The translations under genes and the position numbers were made by a program. Under the pieces are notes generated by a model. It saw only the letters and a list, made by a program, of their open reading frames with translations. It made no database searches and had not been told where the DNA came from. This document shows positions 7,133 through 15,070 of a stretch of DNA of 51,342 bases, piece after piece. The DNA is from Halorubrum tebenquichense DSM 14210 (GTDB lineage: Archaea; Halobacteriota; Halobacteria; Halobacteriales; Haloferacaceae), in the NCBI RefSeq assembly GCF_000337415.1, contig NZ_AOJD01000024.1, forward strand, positions 75,360 to 126,701, given 5' to 3'. Position 1 is the stretch's first letter. Each line of letters opens with the position of its first letter.

Positions 7133-8599
7133 ATGAGTAGTGGGGCATCCGGATCCGCGCGGACCCGGTACGCCATCCTCGGCTGTGGGAGCGTCGGTCA
7201 CGCCGTCGCGGAGGAACTGACCGAGCGCGGGAAGGACGTCCTCATCCTCGACCGCGACGAGAGCCGGGTCGAAGCGCTCCGCGATCAGGACCTCAACGCG
7301 CGCGTCCAAGACATCGCCGACGCGGACGTCGTCGACGAGATCGGCGACCGCGACATCGTGTTGATCCTCGCGAGCGACGTGGAGGCGAACAAGGCGGCCG
7401 TCTCGGCGGTCCGCGAGACCGGCGGCGACCACTACGTCGTCGTCCGCGCGTCCGACCCCGTCAGCGAGGACGAACTCCGCGAGCGCGGCGCGGACGTCGT
7501 CATCAACCCCTCGACCGTGATCGCCGACAGCGCGCTCCAGTCGCTGGAGACGGGGGAGCTGGAGTACATGGCCCGACAGCTCGCGGAGATCATCGAGACC
7601 GGCGGCGACCGGATGGCGATCCTCACGCACGACAACCCCGAACCCGACTCGATCGCCTCCGCCACCGCGCTTCAGGCGATCGCCGAGGCGTTCGGCGTCG
7701 AGGCCGACATCGTCTACTCCGGCGACGTCGGCCACCAGGAGAACCGGGCGTTCGTCAACCTGCTCGGAATCGATCTGCTGGCCCGCTCGGAGGCCCCGGA
7801 CCTGTCGGAGTACGGGACGGTCGCCGCGGTCGACCTCGCGAAGTCGGCCGACGAGGGCTTCGACTTCGACGTCGAGATCGACGTCTACCTCGACCACCTG
7901 GAGGCGGAGGTGCCGTTCGACGCCCGGTTCGTCGACGTGCGGACCAACGTCTCCTCGACGTCGACGATCCTCACGAAGTACCTCCAGGAGTTCGACCAGT
8001 CGCCCTCCGAGGCGGTCGCGACCGCGCTGCTGTACGGGATCCGCGCCGAGACGCTCGACTTCAAGCGGGACACGACGCCGGCGGACCTGACCGCGGCCGC
8101 GTACCTCCACCCGTTCGCGAACCACGACACGCTCGAACAGGTGGAGTCGCCGTCGATGAGCCCGGAGACGCTGGACGTACTCGCCGAGGCGATCCAGAAC
8201 CGCGAGGTCCAGGGGAGCCACCTCTTCTCGACGGCGGGGTTCATCCGCGACCGCGAGGCGCTCGCGCAGGCCGCCCAACACCTCCTCAACTTAGAGGGGA
8301 TCACGACGACCGCGGTGCTGGGGATCGCCGACGAGAAGATCTTCCTCGCGGCCCGCTCGAAGGACATCCGGCTGAACATCGGCAACGTCTTGGACGAGGC
8401 GTTCTCCGAGATGGGCGACGCCGCCGGCCACTCGACGCAGGGGTCGCTTTCGATTCCGCTCGGCATCTTCACCGGCATCGAGGCGAGCGGCGAGAACCGC
8501 GACACCCTCCTCCACCTCACCGAGGAGGCGGTCCGCCGGAAGCTGTTCGACGCCCTCGGCGTCGAGGGCGGGAGCGGTGACGGCTCGAACGGCTCCTGA
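7133..8599 (+). CDS. TrkA-N/DHH fusion phosphoesterase
   Basis: A 488-residue cytoplasmic protein joining a Rossmann domain (TrkA-N/RCK type, ILGCGSVGHAVAEEL near residues 14-28, acidic strand end VLILDRDES) to a DHH-DHHA1 phosphoesterase domain. In the second half, LTHDNPEPDSIASATAL near residue 162 is the first metal-binding motif, followed by DVGHQEN, AAVDLAKS, YLDHLE, and the substrate-binding C-terminal DHHA1 region. DHH enzymes of this class cleave nanoRNA or cyclic dinucleotides. The pairing with a nucleotide-sensing RCK-like domain suggests regulation by a nucleotide ligand, but the true substrate is unknown. Length and architecture are typical of archaeal members. It is monocistronic with its own promoter. 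Confidence 0.88.
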   Translation: MSSGASGSARTRYAILGCGSVGHAVAEELTERGKDVLILDRDESRVEALRDQDLNARVQDIADADVVDEIGDRDIVLILASDVEANKAAVSAVRETGGDHYVVVRASDPVSEDELRERGADVVINPSTVIADSALQSLETGELEYMARQLAEIIETGGDRMAILTHDNPEPDSIASATALQAIAEAFGVEADIVYSGDVGHQENRAFVNLLGIDLLARSEAPDLSEYGTVAAVDLAKSADEGFDFDVEIDVYLDHLEAEVPFDARFVDVRTNVSSTSTILTKYLQEFDQSPSEAVATALLYGIRAETLDFKRDTTPADLTAAAYLHPFANHDTLEQVESPSMSPETLDVLAEAIQNREVQGSHLFSTAGFIRDREALAQAAQHLLNLEGITTTAVLGIADEKIFLAARSKDIRLNIGNVLDEAFSEMGDAAGHSTQGSLSIPLGIFTGIEASGENRDTLLHLTEEAVRRKLFDALGVEGGSGDGSNGS

Positions 8600-8670
8600 A
8601 GGCCGTCGGCCGCCGCGTCTCGGCGGGGTCGTTTTCCGCCTCGGGAGCGTAGTGACGCCCGCGACGCCCC

Positions 8671-8874
8671 ATGTACGTCCCCGACGACCCGCCGGCGACC
8701 TGTCCCGCCTGCGGCGACCCGTACGACTCCGTCTCGCGCCACGCGGACGGGTTCGTGGCGAACCTCCTGGATAACGAGCGCTACCAGCGGGTGTGTTTCG
8801 CGCCCGTGAGCGACGCGGGCGACCCCGCCTTGGACTGTTACCACCACACTCACGAGCAGGCGGGCACCGACTGA
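8671..8874 (+). CDS. Small conserved haloarchaeal protein with CxxC motif
   Basis: A 67-residue acidic protein from ATG at 8671. An N-terminal TCPACGDPYD knuckle resembles half of a zinc ribbon; later Cys42 and Cys56 plus YHHTHEQ at the C-terminus might complete a metal site, which is inference. No signal peptide or membrane segment. Protein-like composition and a well-placed A/T-rich element (GTCGTTTTCC at 8629-8638) about 35 nt upstream support a real gene. I do not recognise the function. Confidence 0.72.
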   Translation: MYVPDDPPATCPACGDPYDSVSRHADGFVANLLDNERYQRVCFAPVSDAGDPALDCYHHTHEQAGTD

Positions 8875-8907
8875 GCGGAGGGCTCGCAGTCCGCGGAGCC
8901 GCCCCGC

Positions 8908-9882
8908 TCAGAACTCGTCGCCCTCGGTGATCGAGGTGTGCGACCCGATCAGCGCGCCCGAGAGGTCGACGCCCTCCAGCGTCGCGCCCGTGTCGATCAC
9001 GGAGTTCCGGACCTCCGAGTCGGTGATCGTCGCGTCCTCGAAGACGACGGTGCGGTCGAGCGTCGAGTCGGTCACCGTCGCGCCGCTCATCACGTGGACC
9101 ACGTCGCCGAGGTCGCTGCCGTCGACGGTCGCGTCGTCGGCGACGAGCGTCCCGCCGTCCAAGGCGTACTCGACCGCGTCGAGGTAGCTCTCCGCGGTGC
9201 CGATGTCGAACCACGCGCCGTCGAAGGTGTAGGCGTGGACGGCCCCCCGCTGCTGGAGCCACTGGAGGAACCAGCCCGGCTCGTCCGGGTTGTTGTCGTT
9301 TTCGAGGTACGTCGTGAGCTTCGGGAGCGTCTCGGCCGGGAAGGCGTAGCAGGCGATGGAGACGAGCGTCGACTGCGGGTCGGCCGGCTTCTCCTGGAAG
9401 TCGATCACCTCGTCGCCGTCGAGTTGGACGAGGCCGTACGACTTCGCGCGCTCGCGGTCGCCCACGTCGTAGGCGGCCAGCGTCGGCGTCCCCTTGTCCT
9501 CGAAGAAGTCGGCGAAGTCGCCGAGATCGAAGCTGATCATGTTGTCGCCGGCGACGACGATCAGGTCGTCGTCGACCCCCTCGCGCTCGACGAGCTGTTC
9601 GAGCGCGCCCACGACGCCGAACTTCTCGTCCTCCTCGACGGTCTCCTCGACCGAGAGCGTCGGCTTCTCGAAGGGACTGTCGGCGAGGTACGCCGCGAAC
9701 GTGTCGGCGAAGCGCTCGTTCGTCGAGACGAACACCTCGTCGACGCGGTCGTCGGCCTCCAAGTCCTCGAATATCTCGTCGATGACGGTGTTTTCCCCCA
9801 CCGGGAGGAACATCTTCGGCCGGTGTTCGGTGATCGGCCAGAGCCTGGTCGCGTAACCACCCGCGAGTACGACTGCCTTCAT
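8908..9882 (-). CDS. Sugar-1-phosphate nucleotidyltransferase with hexapeptide C-terminus
   Basis: A 324-residue NDP-sugar pyrophosphorylase. The N-terminus MKAVVLAGGYATRLWPIT is the nucleotide-binding signature, followed by RPKMFLPVGENTVID. VVAGDNMISFDL is the metal-binding D-containing strand and FQEKPADPQ the sugar-binding loop. From about residue 245 to the end, repeating hydrophobic short units (VADDATVDGSDLG, VHVMSGATVTDSTL) form a left-handed beta-helix. It would make an activated sugar (glucose- or mannose-type) for S-layer or exopolysaccharide glycosylation. The sugar is not readable from sequence. ATG at 9882 matches the conserved start. It stands alone, convergent with the 8671 gene. 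Confidence 0.9.
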   Translation of the reverse strand: MKAVVLAGGYATRLWPITEHRPKMFLPVGENTVIDEIFEDLEADDRVDEVFVSTNERFADTFAAYLADSPFEKPTLSVEETVEEDEKFGVVGALEQLVEREGVDDDLIVVAGDNMISFDLGDFADFFEDKGTPTLAAYDVGDRERAKSYGLVQLDGDEVIDFQEKPADPQSTLVSIACYAFPAETLPKLTTYLENDNNPDEPGWFLQWLQQRGAVHAYTFDGAWFDIGTAESYLDAVEYALDGGTLVADDATVDGSDLGDVVHVMSGATVTDSTLDRTVVFEDATITDSEVRNSVIDTGATLEGVDLSGALIGSHTSITEGDEF

Positions 9883-10030
9883 ACCGTGGCAGTCTCCCCC
9901 CGGTGACATACCTCTTGTGCCGCGCCGTCTCGCTGTCCGGTCGCGGGGCGGTCGAGTCGAAGGGCTCGGGTCCCGGCGGCCGGGTCGACGGGCCCCGATT
10001 CCCACGGTCGGATCGCGGCGACCCCGGACG

Positions 10031-10037
10031 GTTTTAG
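10031..10037 (+). promoter_or_regulatory. TATA-like promoter of the HTH/Zn-ribbon regulator
   Basis: GTTTTAG lies about 27-30 nt upstream of the ATG at 10063, fitting a leaderless transcript. Confidence 0.5.
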
Positions 10038-10062
10038 CCGCCGCGCCGCGAACGACTCCCCT

Positions 10063-10374
10063 ATGGAGACGACTCGCCAACGGATCGCGGACGCGCTCCG
10101 GGAGGAGCCGCGGACCGCGAGCGACCTCGCGGCGACGCTGTCGCTGCCGACGCCGACGATATACGAACACCTCGAACACGTCTCGCAGTCGGTCGCGGAC
10201 GGGGGAGGGGCCGACGGCGACGGGGCCGGGAGCGGCGACGAGGAGTTCCTCGTCGCGCCGCCGACCTGTCGCGAGTGCGGGTTCGACGGCTTCGACGACC
10301 CGGTCAACGAGCCGTCGCGGTGTCCCGAGTGTAAGTGCGAGCGGATCGAAGAGCCGGCCTTCGTGATCCGCTAA
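10063..10374 (+). CDS. Predicted transcriptional regulator, HTH fused to zinc ribbon
   Basis: A 103-residue protein with an N-terminal winged-helix region (METTRQRIADALREEPRTASDLAATLSLPTPTIYEHLEHV in outline) and a C-terminal zinc ribbon with CRECGF and CPECKC. This matches the archaeal group described as HTH domain fused to Zn-ribbon (COG3357). Between the two is a low-complexity Gly/Ala/Asp linker, about residues 45-60, that is likely disordered. It probably binds DNA as a regulator; targets are unknown. It is flanked by a divergent nucleotidyltransferase gene and a convergent DJ-1 family gene, so context gives no target clue. Confidence 0.85.
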   Translation: METTRQRIADALREEPRTASDLAATLSLPTPTIYEHLEHVSQSVADGGGADGDGAGSGDEEFLVAPPTCRECGFDGFDDPVNEPSRCPECKCERIEEPAFVIR

Positions 10375-10399
10375 CGCGGGCCGGGGGCTGGTCGCTCGC

Positions 10400-11077
10400 T
10401 TACAGTTCGTCGAGCAGCGTCGCGGCCGCGTCGGCCGACGAGCCCGGACCGCGCGCGGTGATCAGGTCGCCGTCGACCGTGACGCTCGTGTCGGCGTCGA
10501 GTTCGGCGTCGAACTCCGCGCCGGCGAGGACGACCTCGTCTTCCACCCAGTACGGGAGCTTCCGGCCGTCGGGCATCACGTCGTGATCGTCGACGATGTC
10601 CGCCTCCCACTCGTTCGGGAAGCCGGTGATCGAGCGCCCCTCGACGAGGGGGGTCCCGTCGGCCTCGCGGGTGAACGCGAGGATGCCGACCGCGTGACAG
10701 ACGACGAGCGCGACGCTCTCCTCGCCCGCGACGGCGTCGAGCAGCAGCTGACGGGCGTGTCGGTCCTGGTTCACGTCCCAGGCGGTGCCGTGGCCGCCGG
10801 GGAAGACGACGGCGTCGTAGCCCTCGGCGTCGACCGTCGCGATCGGTTCCGGATCGTTGAGTCCGGGGTGCGTCTCGTCGACCTCGCGGAGCTCCGCGAC
10901 CCGTTCTTCGCCGCCCGCGGCCTCCGGGTCGAGCGAGCGCTCGTCGACGACCGGCGGCGACCCGGACGGCGTCGCGACGGTCACGTCGACGCCCTCGGAT
11001 TCGAGGGTCGTCAGCGGCTCGATACACTCCTCGGCCCAGTAGCCTTCCTCGCTCACGACGAACAGCGCGCTTGTCAT
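10400..11077 (-). CDS. DJ-1/PfpI family protein (type 1 glutamine amidotransferase-like, Hsp31-like)
   Basis: A 225-residue cytoplasmic protein. The nucleophile elbow VCHAVG places the active-site Cys next to His near residue 125, with an oxyanion-side motif FPGGHGTAWD and an early acidic GYWAEECIEPL corresponding to the conserved Glu of the family. C-terminal DGDLITARGPGSS is typical of DJ-1/Hsp31 proteins. These act as glyoxalases, deglycases or chaperones; which applies here is unknown. It reads from ATG at 11077, divergent from the non-coding element that begins at 11149. Confidence 0.87.
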   Translation of the reverse strand: MTSALFVVSEEGYWAEECIEPLTTLESEGVDVTVATPSGSPPVVDERSLDPEAAGGEERVAELREVDETHPGLNDPEPIATVDAEGYDAVVFPGGHGTAWDVNQDRHARQLLLDAVAGEESVALVVCHAVGILAFTREADGTPLVEGRSITGFPNEWEADIVDDHDVMPDGRKLPYWVEDEVVLAGAEFDAELDADTSVTVDGDLITARGPGSSADAAATLLDEL

Positions 11078-11148
11078 GTGTGCCCCGCAGTTCGCGACCC
11101 GGTCGGAAAAGACGCCCGTGGCCGGCAGCGACGCGGGGGGACGTGTGG

Positions 11149-11155
11149 TTTATAA
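11149..11155 (+). promoter_or_regulatory. TATA box at head of structured element copy A
   Basis: TTTATAA within GGTTTATAAGTGG lies 13 nt before the first block shared by both element copies (GCGGTGGCG at 11169). There is no protein-coding start at the expected distance, so if active it would drive a non-coding transcript rightwards. Confidence 0.55.
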
Positions 11156-11469
11156 GTGGAGCTGCGGTGCGGTGGCGTCGCCGGCGGCAGCGCCGCCGGC
11201 TGTAAGAGGCGGGTTGCGCCTCTCTGCGCGCCTCCGAGCGCCCGACAGGGCGCGAGGAGCGTCGCGCGAGGGAGTCGACCGGTCGGAGCGAAGCGGAGAC
11301 CGGTCGACGAGGCTGGGGAGGCGTGAGGTGCTGTGCGGCTGCGGGGCGGGACTCGAAGGGGCAGTCGCGAAGCGGTCAGAGGCGACGTAAGCACCGCAGG
11401 AACGAGCGAAGCGAGTGACGAGGAGCACAGCGAGCGTCTGACCGCTTCGCGACTGGGGCTTCGGCGGCC
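11149..11469 (+). ncRNA. Structured non-coding element, copy A (candidate RNA)
   Basis: Fills most of the 478-nt gap 11078-11555, which has no credible gene. Blocks shared with copy B, in order: TATA box, GCGGTGGCG (11169), CGCGAGGGA (11265), GGCTGGGGAGG (11311) leading to GTGAGGTGC, GGGGCGGGACTCGAAGGG (11342) and GGGGCTTCGGCGGCC (11455-11469). Between blocks are strong stems: GCCGGCGGC/GCCGCCGGC (11180-11200), GCGCCC/GGGCGC, GTCGACCGGTC/GACCGGTCGAC (11274-11308) and an 18-bp perfect stem 11363-11380/11437-11454 capped by a 56-nt region. Shared order, stems preserved at fixed positions, and a TATA box suggest a transcribed structured RNA; a non-autonomous mobile repeat is the alternative. Short ORFs across it are unlikely to be translated. 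Confidence 0.65.
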
Positions 11470-11555
11470 TCGGTCACAATATCAATTTCATCGCAGCGAG
11501 CGACCGAGACTTCAGTACTCACCGAAAAACTACACTCCGACCCGACAGTATCGAC

Positions 11556-12125
11556 TTACTCGTCGCCCTGCGCGTCGACGATCACGACCTCGCCGTCCTC
11601 GACGGTGACGTTGATCAGCGTCTTCACGTTGTAGTCGGTGTCGTCGAGTTCGTTGGGGCCGGCCTTCTTGATCACGGCGACGACGTCGACGACCTCCGCG
11701 CCGACCTCGTCGGTGAGCGCGTCGAGGATGGCCTTCATCGTGCCGCCCGTCGAGAGCACGTCGTCTAAGACGAGGACGCGGTCGCCCTCCTCGACGTCGT
11801 TGATGTACATCTCCGACTCGGAGTAGCCGGTCTCCTGGAACAGCGGGACCTCCCCGTCGAGGCCGTACTGGCGCTTGCGGATGACGACCAGCGGGATGTC
11901 GGTCATCAAAGAGAGCGCGGTGGAGATGTGGATCCCCATCGCGGCGGGCGTGACGATCTTGTCGACGTTCTCCAGCTCCGCCTTCCGGATGATCCGGATG
12001 ACGATCTCCCGGAGCAGCTCCGGTTCGAGCATGGGAACGCCGTCGCTGATCGGGTGGACGAAGTACTGGTACTCGCCTTTCTCGATGATCGGCGCGTCGA
12101 GGAGCGACTGCCGCAACTGGTCCAT
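11556..12125 (-). CDS. hpt: Hypoxanthine/guanine (HGPRT-like) phosphoribosyltransferase
   Basis: Purine salvage enzyme of 189 residues transferring a purine base to PRPP. The PRPP-binding motif [14 protein letters not shown] is near residues 126-139, with the supporting loop [14 protein letters not shown] and the flexible loop region [10 protein letters not shown]. The N-terminus [25 protein letters not shown] is characteristic of the archaeal HGPRT-like group, which resembles adenine phosphoribosyltransferases, so adenine as substrate cannot be excluded. ATG at 12125 follows a TATA-like TTTATTAA (minus strand, 12146-12153) at leaderless spacing. The gene sits alone between two inverted non-coding elements, copy A after its 3' end and copy B upstream. 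Confidence 0.9.
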   Translation of the reverse strand: MDQLRQSLLDAPIIEKGEYQYFVHPISDGVPMLEPELLREIVIRIIRKAELENVDKIVTPAAMGIHISTALSLMTDIPLVVIRKRQYGLDGEVPLFQETGYSESEMYINDVEEGDRVLVLDDVLSTGGTMKAILDALTDEVGAEVVDVVAVIKKAGPNELDDTDYNVKTLINVTVEDGEVVIVDAQGDE

Positions 12126-12145
12126 GTCGCGGGTACTCGGGCGGA

Positions 12146-12153
12146 TTAATAAA
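12146..12153 (-). promoter_or_regulatory. TATA box of hpt
   Basis: TTTATTAA on the minus strand ends about 21 nt upstream of the hpt ATG at 12125, the expected leaderless spacing. It lies between hpt and copy B of the structured element. Confidence 0.7.
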
Positions 12154-12290
12154 GCGTGGCGGTTGCCGGATCGCGATGTGAGTCGATGCCACGACGAACG
12201 CGTGCGAACGGCGTGCGACCGAGACGCGACAGCGACCCTCCGCGAAGCGCCGACTGCGAGGCGATACGGAGCCGCTCTCGTCACAACAGG

Positions 12291-12575
12291 GGCCGCCGAA
12301 GCCCCGGCGGCGAGGATTCGATGCGCTCGCTGCGGTCCTCAGTCGCTCGCTTCGCTCGCCCCCTGCGGTCCTTACGTCGCGCGTCTTCGTCCTCGCGGCC
12401 GCCCCTTCGAGTCCCGCCCCGCACAGCAACCGCACCTCACACCTCCCCAGCCGCGCGGTTCACTCGGGGCTCCCTCCGGTCGCCCTCTCGTTCACCGCGT
12501 CCCTCGCGCGTGCCCCTCGCGGCCGCCTTCGGCGGCACGCTCGGCGGCACGCGCCACCGCGGATCGGTTTATAAG
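12291..12575 (-). ncRNA. Structured non-coding element, copy B (candidate RNA, inverted)
   Basis: Second copy, on the minus strand, in the 482-nt gap 12126-12607. In element orientation: TATA box (12568-12575), GCGGTGGCG (12552-12560), hairpin GCCGCC-ttc-GGCGGC, CGCGAGGGA (12500-12508), stem CGCGGT/ACCGCG, GGCTGGGGAGG with GTGAGGTGC (12432-12452), GGGGCGGGACTCGAAGGG (within 12401-12423), an 11-position stem with one mismatch (arms 12390-12400 and 12306-12316), and GGGGCTTCGGCGGCC (12291-12305, identical to copy A). Stem arms abut the shared blocks exactly as in copy A, yet differ in sequence, with compensatory changes. Reading frames through it look spurious. Confidence 0.65.
12568..12575 (-). 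promoter_or_regulatory. TATA box at head of structured element copy B
   Basis: CTTATAAA on the minus strand (in GCTTATAAACC) lies 7 nt before the GCGGTGGCG block of copy B, a position equivalent to the TATA box of copy A. No protein start follows at the expected distance. It sits just past the 3' end of the crotonase gene. Confidence 0.5.
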
Positions 12576-12607
12576 CAATCTCGGTCCGGCTTCCGGGGTG
12601 CCGGTCC

Positions 12608-13384
12608 TCACTCGAACTCCGGCTCGCGCTTCTCTACGAACGCCTCCATCCCCTCGCGCTGGTCGTGCGTCCCGAACAGACCGGCCCACGCCCGTCGTTC
12701 GAGGGCGAGTCCGGTCGCCGCCGAGCCGTCGCCGGCCGCGTTGAGCGCCTCCTTCGCGGCCCGCATCGCGGTCGCCGGCTTCGCGGCCAGCTCGCCCGCC
12801 AGCTCGTCGATCCGGTCGTCGAAGGCGTCGTCGGCGACGACCTCGCCGACGAAGCCGACCTCGGCCGCCTCCGCGGCGTCGATCCGCTCGCCGAGGAAGA
12901 TCAGCCGCCGCGCGACCTCGTCGCCGACGAGCGCCGGGAGGCGCTGCGTGCCGCCCCAGCCGGGGATGATGCCCAGATCGATCTCGGTCTGTCCGAGCAC
13001 CGCGCTCTCGGCGGCGACCCGGAGGTCGCAGGCGAGCGCGAGCTCGCAGCCGCCGCCGAAGGCGTACCCGTCGACCGCGGCGATCGTCGGCGCGGGGAAC
13101 GTCTCGATCGCGTCCGCGACGCGGTGGCCGAGTTCGGCGTACGCCTGCGCCTCCGGCGTCGAGAGGTCGACCATGTGGGAGATGTCCGCGCCGGCGACGA
13201 ACGCGTCGTCGCCCGCGCCGGCGACCACGAGGGCCCGCGCGTCGCGGTCGGCCGCCTCGTCGAGCGCGTCCTCGATCGCTTCGAGCGTCTCGGCGGTGAG
13301 CGCGTTGAGCTGTTCGGGTCGGTCGACGGTGATCGTCGCGACGCCGCGGTCGTCGACGTCGAACGCGATGGGCTCGCTGCTCAT
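12608..13384 (-). CDS. Enoyl-CoA hydratase/isomerase family protein (crotonase)
   Basis: A 258-residue crotonase-fold enzyme acting on acyl-CoA thioesters. The oxyanion-hole segments are AFVAGADISHM (about 62-72) and GYAFGGGCELALACD (about 106-120). The acid/base region TEIDLGIIPGWGGTQRL keeps the Glu of TEIDLG, and the upstream Glu is retained in GGCELA, so hydratase activity is likely. Length and C-terminus (EGMEAFVEKREPEF) are standard. It could serve beta-oxidation or a 3-hydroxyacyl-CoA step; substrate not determinable. Monocistronic, ATG at 13384. Confidence 0.92.
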   Translation of the reverse strand: MSSEPIAFDVDDRGVATITVDRPEQLNALTAETLEAIEDALDEAADRDARALVVAGAGDDAFVAGADISHMVDLSTPEAQAYAELGHRVADAIETFPAPTIAAVDGYAFGGGCELALACDLRVAAESAVLGQTEIDLGIIPGWGGTQRLPALVGDEVARRLIFLGERIDAAEAAEVGFVGEVVADDAFDDRIDELAGELAAKPATAMRAAKEALNAAGDGSAATGLALERRAWAGLFGTHDQREGMEAFVEKREPEFE

Positions 13385-13462
13385 ACGCGTCCCGTCGGAG
13401 GGTAGGATGAAAACGGTTCGGCAGGCGGAACCGCTTCCGCGGTCGGGGCCCCGGCTCGGCCG

Positions 13463-13684
13463 TCAGACCTCTTCGCGGCTGTCGATCCCGGTGTAGATGA
13501 ACCACGCCGTCGTGTACACGCCGACGAAAAGCAGGTAGCCGACGACGAGACCGCCGAGCTGTCGGCTCGCGAGGCCGCCGGGAAGCGTCCGCGAGAGGAT
13601 TCCGAGCGCGATGACGAAGACGAGCAGCGAGAACAGCCCGGACAGGGCGTACACGCCGAGATCGGAGGTGAGACGATCGCGCAC
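13463..13684 (-). CDS. Small two-helix membrane protein
   Basis: A 73-residue protein from a GTG start, with hydrophobic segments at about residues 10-30 (VYALSGLFSLLVFVIALGIL) and 45-65, and a charged tail ending SREEV. No motif or recognised family. The neighbouring HtrA-type protease gene is divergent; a role together is speculation. Confidence 0.65.
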   Translation of the reverse strand: MRDRLTSDLGVYALSGLFSLLVFVIALGILSRTLPGGLASRQLGGLVVGYLLFVGVYTTAWFIYTGIDSREEV

Positions 13685-13790
13685 GCCTCCAGCAACGGTG
13701 TCCCGTTACATACTTCCATCGGTTGCGGGCCGAGCGAGGGGCGAGCGAACGCGACGACCCCCGGTTCCATCGGCGCGCGAACGGGCGGAT

Positions 13791-13798
13791 CGCTTAAC
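13791..13798 (+). promoter_or_regulatory. TATA-like promoter of the HtrA gene
   Basis: CGCTTAAC is about 25-32 nt upstream of the ATG at 13823, leaderless spacing. Confidence 0.45.
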
Positions 13799-13822
13799 TC
13801 TCCGAGAATCCCGTTGGATACC

Positions 13823-14953
13823 ATGGGACACACCCGACGCGAACTCCTCGTGGCGGGCGGGATCGCGGGGGCCGCCGCCGCGTCCGGCTGCCTCGGGCGG
13901 GCCGGCGGGACGAACGGTGAGGGCGGGACCGACGCGTCGACTCCGGCGGCCGACACGCCCGTCGACGACCCGGCGAACGCGGGCTACGCGGAGGTGTACG
14001 ACGCGGTCGCGCCGTCCGTCGCGCGGGTCCAGACCTACGTCAAGAGCCGCGAGACGGTCTTCGGTCCCGCGGAGGGCGGGGAGGCCGGACAGGGATCCGG
14101 CTTCCGCTACGACGACCGCCACCTCGTCACGAACGACCACGTCATCGGCGACCCGGACACGGTCAGGGTACAGGGCGCGGACGACGGCTGGCTGGACGCG
14201 AGCGTCGTCGGACGCGACCCGTACAGCGACCTCGCGGTCCTCGAACTCGACGGCGACCTCCCCGGCGACCCCCTCCCGGTGGCGACGGACCTCCCCGAGA
14301 TCGGCACGGAGGTGCTCGTCGTCGGCGCGCCCCTGGGACTGGAGGGGTCGGCGACGCGGGGGATCGTCAGCGGACGGAACCGGACGATCCCCGCCTCGTC
14401 GACCGCGCGGGGGCGCTTCTCGATCGCGGACGCGATCCAGACGGACGCCGCCCTGAACCCCGGCAACAGCGGCGGCCCGATCGTCACCCTCGACGGGACC
14501 GTCGTCGGCGTCGCAACCGCGACCCGGGGCGAGAATCTCGGATTCGGCGTCTCCGCCCGACTGGTGAATGAGGTCGTGCCGGAGCTGATCGCCTCCGGGA
14601 GCTACGAGCACTCCTACCTCGGCGTGGGCGTCCGGGAGGTCGACCCCCTGCTGGCGGCGGGCAACGACCTCCCCGAGGCGCGCGGCGTGTACGTCACGGA
14701 GGTCGTCGACGGCGGCCCCGCCGACGGCGTCCTCCGCGGCGCGAGCGGCGAGACGACCGTCGAGGGCGCGACCGTTCCGACCGGCGGCGACACCATCGTC
14801 TCGCTCGACGAGACGGAGGTGGCCGAGAACGCCGACCTCTCGCAGTACCTCGCCTTACAGACCCGTCCGGGCGACACGGTCTCGGTCGGGATCGTCCGCG
14901 ACGGGAGCGAGGAGACGGTGGACGTGACGCTCGGCGAGCGACCGGAGCCGTGA
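13823..14953 (+). CDS. HtrA/DegP-like trypsin-fold serine protease, Tat lipoprotein
   Basis: A 376-residue extracytoplasmic quality-control protease. A twin-arginine signal (RR at 5-6) ends in lipobox ASGC with Cys23, followed by a Gly/Thr-rich linker, so it is likely lipid-anchored outside the cell. The trypsin triad is complete: H106 in VTNDHVI, D136 in YSDLAVL and S216 in NPGNSGGPI. From about residue 270 a PDZ domain (YLGVGVREVDP, GVYVTEVVDGGPADG, ETVDVTLGERP) recognises unfolded C-termini. ATG at 13823 is preferred over 13814 because it begins the Tat signal MGHTRREL. Single gene, convergent with no partner. Confidence 0.93.
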   Translation: MGHTRRELLVAGGIAGAAAASGCLGRAGGTNGEGGTDASTPAADTPVDDPANAGYAEVYDAVAPSVARVQTYVKSRETVFGPAEGGEAGQGSGFRYDDRHLVTNDHVIGDPDTVRVQGADDGWLDASVVGRDPYSDLAVLELDGDLPGDPLPVATDLPEIGTEVLVVGAPLGLEGSATRGIVSGRNRTIPASSTARGRFSIADAIQTDAALNPGNSGGPIVTLDGTVVGVATATRGENLGFGVSARLVNEVVPELIASGSYEHSYLGVGVREVDPLLAAGNDLPEARGVYVTEVVDGGPADGVLRGASGETTVEGATVPTGGDTIVSLDETEVAENADLSQYLALQTRPGDTVSVGIVRDGSEETVDVTLGERPEP

Positions 14954-15041
14954 GCGGCGGGTGACGGCGGCGGCCGGAACAGCGATCGGGAGCGGCGACG
15001 CGTCCGGGTCCGCGGCCGGTGCGGTTGCGCGGATTGCAACC

Positions 15042-15049
15042 CATATATG
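15042..15049 (+). promoter_or_regulatory. TATA box of aroC
   Basis: CATATATG lies 22-29 nt upstream of the ATG at 15071, a clear leaderless-type promoter. Confidence 0.65.
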
Positions 15050-15070
15050 CCCCCGGCCACACGTGACGGT

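Noticed and set aside
11342-11362. tRNA T-arm-like GGGACTCGAA in element copy A (and copy B)
   Set aside because: No acceptor, D or anticodon arm surrounds it; the resemblance is limited to a few bases.
11205-11436. Repeated GAGCGAAGCGAG-type motifs considered as a CRISPR array
   Set aside because: Units are irregular, without uniform spacers, and belong to the structured element; no cas gene is present.
11530-12435. Frames with CGAGLEGA-type peptides through both structured elements
   Set aside because: The same peptide appears because the element is repeated, the rest is Arg/Ser-rich noise, and pairing changes do not respect codons; treated as spurious ORFs.
11149-12575. Inverted element pair as an insertion sequence with hpt as cargo
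   Set aside because: No transposase, no terminal target-site duplication seen, and hpt is a normal housekeeping gene with its own promoter.
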